This document shows, piece after piece, positions 56,313 through 64,000 of a stretch of 64,000 nt of DNA. The stretch covers positions 285,993,343 to 286,057,342 of the forward strand of contig NC_090989.1 in assembly GCF_041146395.1 (NCBI RefSeq). Direction: 5' to 3'. Each line of letters begins with the position of its first letter. The first letter of the stretch is position 1. Origin of the DNA: Eulemur rufifrons. Taxonomy: Eukaryota > Chordata > Mammalia > Primates > Lemuridae. Both the position numbers and the translations under genes were made by a program. Below the pieces are notes generated by a model, which saw nothing but the letters and a program-made list of their open reading frames with translations, was not told where the DNA came from and did no database searches.

Positions 56313-58220
56313 CTGGAGCCCTAGGTAGAAGTGGCCACCCTGAGCCCTCAGCTTGTGGGCATGTGGCCCCCACCCTGCCCCAGGGCACCATCCGGCAGCT
56401 CCCTCCTGCTTCCCCGAGCTCTAACCAAGCATTCTCATGTCTAGGGGGCCCTGTTGCCCCAGGACCCTGGCTTCTAGCACTCTCTTCTCAGTCCTCTCCA
56501 GCCACTACCCCTTGCCTCATGGTCCCCAGGGCACACAGAACCCCGCAGACCCCCCATCTTGGGGTAGCTGTGTCCTTGGTGGGTGGTCCCAGGGTCCCCT
56601 GAGCTCCCTCACACCCTGATGACTCTGGTGGCCTCATCACCTGTCAATCGAGGATGACAACAGGTCCTGGGACTGTCCCAGGACCAGGGCTTGGTGGCCA
56701 CCAGTGCCTGCATATAGCCGTGAGCACCCTCACTGTTGCCTCCAGATGCCCATCCTCTCCTCCTCCCATGGAGAGGGCAGAGGGCAGGGGCCAAGAGGCT
56801 TTGGTCCCTCCCCAGGGAACTCACACCTTGGACTGTTCTTGGGGCTCAAAGGTCCCTGGGAAACATATTCTGGGCTCGAGATCTGCTGATTAGGGCTCTG
56901 GGGGCCTGAGAACGGAGGCCCAGGGCGGGGGGTGGCCCATTTGGGCGATGAGCAGATAAGCCCACTGCCAACAAACAGTTTTGAAATCCGCCAGCACCCG
57001 GGTGGGCGGGGCCCAGGGGGCCTCGGGGGCCCAGGGCGCCCAGGAGCCGTGGGAGGGGGTTCTTCCTGGCCCTGCTAGAGGCCCCCACGGACAGCACAGC
57101 GCAGACAGGCCTGTGTCTGCGGCCGCCACCGAGGTCACTGCAGGGCTGAGGGCGGACGGCCGCCAGAGCGCTGGCCAGCAGGTGGGAGAAGCTCCTCCCC
57201 ATCCCTGTTGACCCTCGTAATTTGCTCGGCAAACATTTCTCTGCAGATGGCTCCAGATTAACTGCAGCTGGGTGTGAATGGCCGAGGCCCCCAGCCCAGA
57301 CCCCTGCCCCTCCCTGGAGCCCAGGAGGCCGTGACCTCCGTCTGGCCTCCCTGCCTCCCCCAGCCCGTCTGGCCCCAGATCTTGCTCTGCAGCCCTGTGA
57401 CACCAACGTCTGTCTGCTGCCCTGCGCGCGGGGGGAGGGGAAGCCCCCAGGTGGGGCCGCGGAGGCTGGGGCTCTGAGCCCAGTGGCCCCAGGGAGGGCA
57501 TGGCGCACGGCCCGCTCCTCGCCCAGCCAGTGCGCAGGGCTGAGAGCTGCTGGGGAGGGACAGCGGCTGTCACATGCCCTGCTACTGTGTGGGTGGCCTG
57601 TGCTCTGCCTCAAACTTCAAAGGGGCAACAGGGGCTGCTTGGGGGGGGCAGGACTGGAGCACCCGTGGGGCCTGGGGTCCTGCAGAGGCCAGCGTGTGCT
57701 GTCGTGGCCTGGGGCTCTGGCCTGGGCCGGGCTTGCGTGTGCAGCTGTAGGTGGGGGCCTGGGGTCGGGCACCATCTCCAGCCTCACTCTCCCCCCATTG
57801 TGTGCTCTACCAGCAACTCTGGGTGACAGACTCCTCCTGTCCTCCCTCTGGCTGACCCCACAGTGGGTCCCAAGAAGCCCTCTGTCCACTTCTGTCCCCT
57901 TAACTCTCATCCCTGTCCTCCACAGGATGAGAACAGCCAGGCGTCTGGGAGCCGCCCGCCCCCCGCCAGCCCCTCTCTCCAGAGAGCAGGTGCCCGCAGC
58001 ACCCACGGTGAGCACGGTCCTGCCCAGAGCAGCTTCCCTGTCTCTGGGTGCCCTGCACCCTCCACCAGGGGTTGGGGGCGGGGAGAAGACACCCTCTGTC
58101 TAGTGTTACAAACAGGGACCCGAGGCTGAGACCTTCCCCGGGCAGGTGGACGTCTGGTGTCAGCTAGTGCTCACCACATGCTACGTGGCCGGGCAGTGCA
58201 GCCAGCAGCCGTGTGTGCGG

Positions 58221-58238
58221 GGCCCACCAGAGGGAGGG
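58221..58238. promoter_or_regulatory. CTCF-like motif
   Basis: CCACCAGAGGGAGG resembles the CTCF core but lacks the final GCG part. Weak on its own. Confidence 0.25.
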
Positions 58239-59934
58239 TGGTGGCACCCCAGGGGGGCACCGAGGGCCCAAGCATCCTGGCCTCGGGGCGAGGGTCTGCC
58301 ATGCACACAGGCCCCGGCCGCGAGCGCTTTCTGCCTGCCATCCACCACCCTCCCCAGGGAGGCCCATCTCGGGCCGAGGCCCCCACGCCTGATCCCCTGG
58401 ATGCACTCACCTGTGCCACCGGGGCCTCCTGGTGGCCACTGAGCTGCAGGCACGGCTTCCCCAGGTCCTTGGAGACCTTTGGGTGCTGGTCACAGTCTCA
58501 GGCCTGGGGGAGGCCGAGGCCTGGGTGGGGCTTCTTCCCTGTAGCCCCCAGCCCTGTGCTCCCTCCTCTCCTCATCCTCTGGGTCTGGCCAGGGCTTTCA
58601 CACAGACAATGGACCCCTTCCCATGGGCCTGCGGGACTCAGGCTGCACCGCCTCCCAGGAGCCCTCCCTGACTGCAGGAGCTTCCCATGGGCCCCGTGCA
58701 GCTCTTCCGTCTCCCAGGATGCTGTGGGATGCTCAGCCCAGCTGCCCTCCCTACCTCAGAGCTCTGGGGCAGAGCCAGGCCTGGGTACCCTTGGCCAGCT
58801 CAGCGTGGGTGCAAGACAGGGGGCCCTGCCTTAAACGGCCAGCCTGCCCATCTCAGTACCTGCGTTCCTCAATGACACCTGGTGCCTGCCACTGCCGTGG
58901 AGCAGGTGCGGCCCTGCAGCCTGTGTGGGTCAGGAGTGCAGCCTCTTTGGCTTCATGTGGGGACCTTGTCTGGGACAAGCAATGGGCACCAATGCCCTCT
59001 GGGTGGTTTTGAGCGTGACTGTCCTGTGCGGGGCCTAGCTCAGCCCCGCCAACCTCACCATGGCCCTGGGGGTGGGGAGAGGGAGGCCAGGACCAGCCAG
59101 GACCAGCCTGTGCGCGTGTCCCGACCCTGAGGGGGCCGCACACGGCCCTGCAGCTGTCACTGCCGGACAAGGGGATGGGTCTGAACCCCAGGATTCCCAG
59201 GGCAAGGGGGCTGGGTGTCCACTGAGGCCCGGGGCCAGGACAGGCACCCTGGGTCCAGGGGAGGCATCAGAGCACTCAGGGGAGGAAGGGGTGATCCCAG
59301 GCCAGCCGTGCGCGGGACGGGGAAAAGGAAGCCGAGATCTCTGGTCACCTGGTCATGCTGGGCTCCTTCCTGACCTGGGGCCCGGGGCAAGTGCGGCACG
59401 TGTCCAGGATGGCAAGGTTGTCACAGGCGGGTGGCCACAGGCCCGGAGCCCGCAGGCGTGCCCACGTCAGGCAGCACCAGCCCTGCCCCACACGCCCTTT
59501 TCCCACGGGCCTTTCAACACCGCGTGTTGCGGGACCTGCCTCCGGTGCAGCAGCCCCCCCCCCCCGCAGGGCAGGGGCCGGGGCTGGGTGCCGTGGACGG
59601 TGGGGGCTGCACTGCTAGGAGGCCCAGGCAGGGCTGGGGGGCAGGACCCTCCCTCTCTCTGGCCCTAGCTCCGGTCTCTCCGGCTGCTGCCCGAGGGCTG
59701 GCCACCACCGGCGCCGTCCAGGCTGCGTGAGGGCACAGAGCCAGCAGGTGTGGGAGGGATGGCACAGCAGCAGGAGAGAGAGGGGCCACGTGCCCCCAGT
59801 CCCCTGTATGGGGTCCACTGGCCTTCCCAGGACCTGGGCCTGGTGCGCACACCTGGGCGAGGCCGGCCAGCTCATGCTGAGTCACCACCACGCAGACTGA
59901 CGCCCGGTGCCCTCCGCGAGGACCTGGCCCCACC

Positions 59935-59965
59935 CTCGGGAACCACCGGTGCTGGTTTTCCCACG
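59935..59965. promoter_or_regulatory. Second, weaker paired RBPJ-like site
   Basis: TCGGGAA (to 59942) and TTCCCACG (59958-59965) face each other across 15 bases, the same spacing as at 54587. Here the right site is full consensus and the left site only keeps GGGAA. Confidence 0.3.
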
Positions 59966-62900
59966 CTGCCGCCGAGGGCCTTGCTGCCACCCCATGGGGC
60001 CCTGGGAGGCCCTGCCCCCGCCAGGGCTGGAAAAGCCGGTTCTGGAAAACCCGCTGGCTGCACCCGCCCTCTGCCCTGGGCTCCCAGTCCATGGAGGGCC
60101 TGGCATGGAGGCCTGCCTGTCCCCTCCTGTCCACTCTGGAGTCCTGGAACCCTCACCTGACCACCTGCCCTGGGCGGGCAGCAGCCGCAGGGAGAGGGAG
60201 GCGGCTGGCCCTGCCCTCAGGGGTGGGGCTTCTGGCCAAGTACATGGCTGGCCAAGCGCATGGGACAGTGACGTCCAGCTGGGGCCTGCTGCCTGCCACC
60301 CAGTGACCCCCTCCCCTGGCACTCGGGGGCCAGGAGCCTCTGCACTCCCATTTTGGAGAAAGGGGCTGAGGTGCTCACAGGCACGTGGCTGGCCAGGGCC
60401 CACAGCTGGGTCCTCAGGCTGCCCTCCCCACACTGGCGTGGGACAAGCAGATGCCAGCCTCGAAGTCCCATCGGGTCTGGGCAGAGACTAGTGGGGGCCC
60501 GAGGGGACCCAGGTCTTGAGCCCAGACAGCACAGCCAGGTGCTGGGCAGCAAGGTCCCACGGTCCAGCCTGGTTTCCGCACCCCAGTCTGGAAGCCCGAG
60601 GGCAGGGCCGGCCTCCGCCCCCAGAGCCTGGTGGGGAGGGAGGAGAGCCCAGAGGGCGTGGGAGGCCCAGGTGAGTCGGGGGCAGGCAGGGCTGGGAAGG
60701 CTCTCGGCTGCCGGGTCCCAGGGGTCCACCTGTGAGCCTGGTTCCCACGCTCCTGGCTGCTAGGTGCCAACACCCGCCACAGCGGCCCTGACTCAGGGCA
60801 CTTCCGCCTGGGACTGCCGTGAGCAAGGCACGAGCCCATGGGTGAGGCTGCCTCCCGGCGACCGACCGGGCTGCCAGCAAGGGGCTGTCCTGGGGCCGTT
60901 GGGGCCTGTGGACCTTCAGCCAGGCAGGGTCTGACGCAGGGGCCCACCCTCCGCAGGGCCTCCTCCCTGCAGGCCCAAAGAGTGAGGGAAAGAGCTGTTC
61001 CGGCCACTGCCCCAAGGCCGGCGACTCCGGATGCAGATGCCCGCCTGGGGGCCGAGGGGCGCGGGGCCTCCCTGTAGCTCAACTGGGGACACCTGCTCAT
61101 TCCTCTGACCACAGGCTTGGATTCGGTGGGGTGGGATGGGCAGCTGCGAGGCCTTGAGGGGTCTGTTCCCAGTGTGCTAGGGGGCTCTGGGCATTGATTC
61201 TGGGGGCCACCACCCATGAGTGGGCCTGTTCCCAGGTGAGCGTGGCCACAGCTGGAGGAGCCAGAGCTGGGCAGCAGGTGAGCTCACAGCACCCGTCCTG
61301 AGCCATGTGTCTCCAGGAATGTCTGTGTGCCCACCTGTCCTGGTACCCACCTGTTTTGGGGCCCACCTGCCCTAGTGCCCACTTGGGTGCATGGGTCATA
61401 CCCACTGCCCAGGTCTGCCGGCCTGCAGTTGTGCCAGCCTGTGCACCCCACACGGTGGCTGGCTGGTGCACAGGTGCAGCGAGTGGGCAGAGGGCTCTCG
61501 TGGCCGGCGCCGCCGAGGGCCACAGCGTGGTGGCTGGAAGGCAGCCGTGGTGGGGCCCTTGCACACAACACCTCTGGCCCCAGAACTGCCCTGAGGCCCC
61601 AGCCTCACCAAGTGGGGGCTTGAGGGAGACGGGAGGGTGGGACACGAGCCCTGGGACCTGCCCGGGCCAGAGCAGGTGAGGGGACCTGTGCCCTGGGGTG
61701 CAGGGCGGGAAGCAGTGGCCGGCTAGGCTGGGAGCCTGGGAAGGAACCCACTCCCAATGGGGGCTGGGCCAGGTGACCCGCAGCCGCTGAGCTCCCTGCC
61801 CAGCGGGCACTTGGCACAGCCAGCACTGAGGTCCCATCTCCCAGCTAGGAAGGGGCCCGGGTCCCTTGAGCAGCCTGGCCTGAGGGGTTTCTGCTCTGTG
61901 CCTGAACCCAGCCAGCACTGAGCCCCCAGCGGCGGTGGGGTGAGGGTGGCAGAGGTCTGCGGGCCCCTCTGGGACCTCCTGCTTCTGAGCAAAGGGCAGG
62001 CTTGTTGAAACCGCAGCTCAGGCCTGTTTCTGGAGCCTTCCTGCCTGCTGGGAAGTGCTCTGGGCCCTGAGCAGGGCCCTGCCCTCCCCCCACCCCCGCT
62101 GGGACCCAGGCCCCTTGGTGGGGTGGGGCCCTGGCCTGGGTGGAACCCCCGCTGGGAGACCCCAACCTGGGACTTCTGACCGGCAGGCAAGCCCAGGCCA
62201 GGCACTTGGCCTGAAGGTCTGCAAGCCCTGGGGGAAGGGGGGGTGTCGGGGGTGGGGTGGGGGAGGATGGGGTTGGGGGTGGGGTCAGTGCTGGTAACTG
62301 AGGAGTTGTAAGCAGGCTCCAGACTAATGGGCCATTTCTGCTCATTTTGAGCAAACTGGGAAAATGGCAGAACATAAAAGGGCAGAAAGAAGGTCAGCAT
62401 CACCCCACCCCACCACCTGTCACACCAAAGGCGTCCAGCGCCTCCCTGGACACGCCTGCACACCGGCAAGGGCCCGGCTGTGTGCTCAGAAGCCCTCCTG
62501 CTGGGGGTGGGGGCACCGGGCAAGGTCGCCAATGCACTGTCCCAGGTGCTGGCTGCACATTTGGTCCCTGCCCAGACCCGGGCAGGTCAGGCCCCCAGGC
62601 TGGCTGTGCACACCCCCCTCCCCCAGAGCTGCCCCAACAAATGGTGTGGGCCGGGGTGTTGGCCTGACACCTCGCTGGGCGGGGCCTGGGCCAGCCCCGC
62701 ACCTCACTCTCCCACGCTGTCCCGGGACTGCCTTGCAGGGCCCTGGGCTGTCTGCCCCAAAGGTGACCGAGAGTGTCACCTGCCCCTGGGGGCTGTGAGC
62801 CTCCTCTAAGGGAAGCACATTGCCTGGATGTGCCTACAGGGTCTGTTAGCTTGGCACTGGCGCTGCACCTGGACAGCTGGGGCCCACTTTCTGCTGGTGA

Positions 62901-64000
62901 CAGAGCTGTGGCTGGGGGCAGAAGGGCCAGAGCCCCAGGCCCCTGAGGAGCTGTGTGGCTGTGGACAGAAGCCTGCCTGCATGGGAAGGTTCTCAGGTCC
63001 AGTCTGTCCCTGTGGAGTGAGCTGGTGGCCCCCAGCCCAGTGGCCTCTGGCCCCAGTGCCCCCAGCGAGTCTGGAGCCTGTGGCTGCGGCTGGCAGCCCT
63101 GGCAGGGGCCTCAGCCCCTTGCCCCCTGCCCCACCGCCCAGGAAGGACAGTTCCCACGGCCCTCCCCTCCCCCACCCAGCCACTGCCCGATCCCCTTTGT
63201 GCGGCCAGGACAATGTCTCCACAGACAGAGTGGGGGATGGGCCTCAGGCAGTGTCGGCCTCGAGAGGGTCCCCTGAGGGCTGAGGACAGCCAGACCCACA
63301 GCCTGCACCCCAGATGCCCCAGGAAGACATGGCCACCGGGGCAGGAGAGGAGGTGGGGGCCCATGGTGAGTCCCCGTGGGGGCCGGGCCTGGGCACACGT
63401 GTGGCAGCCTGCGCCCTGTGAGTGCCTCCCTGAGTGTCTCAGCACCAGGTACAGGTGCACCAGTGCCCACCACACGTGCCCGAGCACGTCTGCACGTGGG
63501 TGTGGCAGGGGTGTGAACACGGTGTGAACACAGCGCACATGTGACTGCAGGTGTCGGGGGCTTCCACTGCCTGCAGCAGCAGGACGTCGGGGGCTCAGAT
63601 CTCGCCGACTGGAGCACAGGCCTGGCACGTGGAGTCGCCCCACGCTGGCCTAGCACGGGGTCCCCGTCCAGTGCCCAGCCCTCCCTGCCCGTGCACAGCG
63701 GCCTGCACAGACCCCCAGGCCAGTGGCCCACGGTGGTCCCGGCCCTCCCTCCAGGCCGTCCAGGCTTTCAGGCTGAGCCTGGAAAAGTAGCCTCTCAGCA
63801 GGACGGGCAGGCGAGGCCCACTCTGTGCCCAGCCCTGCCTCCGCACCCAGGGCCTGGCCTGGCCTCACGCCCTGCACCCCGCAGCTCTGCTTAGGAGGGG
63901 CTGTTCAGACCTCCCTGTGGGGCCACCGACGGGTTCCGGGCTCCGGGCTCCGGGCTCCGAAAGCTGTGGCCCTGGTAGTCTGACACCCCTCAGGATGTGA

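Larger units (their letters stand above)
56320..64000. other. Probable EXD3 intron, no exon recognised
   Basis: GC-rich, Alu-free DNA with many chance open frames on both strands. None matches EXD3 as I recall it. It contains AT-richer pockets at 56930-57270 and 62290-62400 and a short GGGCTCC repeat at the right edge (63930-63960). Confidence 0.45.

Noticed and set aside
56846..57613. 255-codon minus-strand frame as a further EXD3 exon
   Set aside because: The translation does not match any part of EXD3 I can recall and no fitting splice sites were seen.

Overview
This is genomic DNA from a primate, most likely a strepsirrhine and probably a lemur. Genes are split by GT-AG introns. The window holds seven or more full-length dimeric Alu elements. 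Their AT-rich mid-section and right arm (a 'GAGCTAGGCTGATGCCACGG' block) match the lemur type of Alu, not the human type. Gene content and order match human 9q34.3: FAM166A/CIMIP2A (-), STPG3 (+), NELFB (+), TOR4A (+), NRARP (-) and the 3' end of EXD3 (-). Assignments rest on my recall of the human proteins and on reading splice sites by eye; no alignment was run.

Layout. 1-1913: the first four coding exons of FAM166A, which runs off the left edge. 3853-5556: STPG3, six coding exons. These two axonemal/sperm genes sit head to head, and an RFX-type X-box lies just upstream of the FAM166A start. 7.5-21.2 kb: the NELFB CpG-island promoter, 13 coding exons (580 codons) and poly(A) signal, with Alus, tandem repeats and an internal duplication of an exon boundary in its introns. 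24.7-26.4 kb: TOR4A, with one non-coding 5' exon and an intact 423-codon coding exon. 26.4-43.0 kb: a repeat-dense stretch of Alu dimers and monomers, several L1 fragments in both orientations and older repeats, with two CpG-rich patches not assigned to any gene (about 27.1-27.65 and 37.0-37.6 kb). 43.0-64.0 kb: no recognisable Alu at all. This part holds another unassigned CpG island (45.2-46.4 kb), the single-exon gene NRARP with its promoter and 3' UTR, and the terminal coding exon of EXD3, which appears frameshifted.

How the genes relate. FAM166A and STPG3 are both sperm-tail/cilium proteins and may share RFX control. NELFB is a subunit of the NELF complex that holds RNA polymerase II at promoters. 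TOR4A is a torsin-family AAA+ ATPase. NRARP is a Notch target and feedback inhibitor. The most interesting non-coding signals surround NRARP: a head-to-head pair of RBPJ-like sites 2.8 kb upstream of the predicted start, an overlapping octamer/TATA promoter, and a perfect hairpin over its poly(A) signal. I found no CRISPR array, tRNA, rRNA or wholly new gene system.
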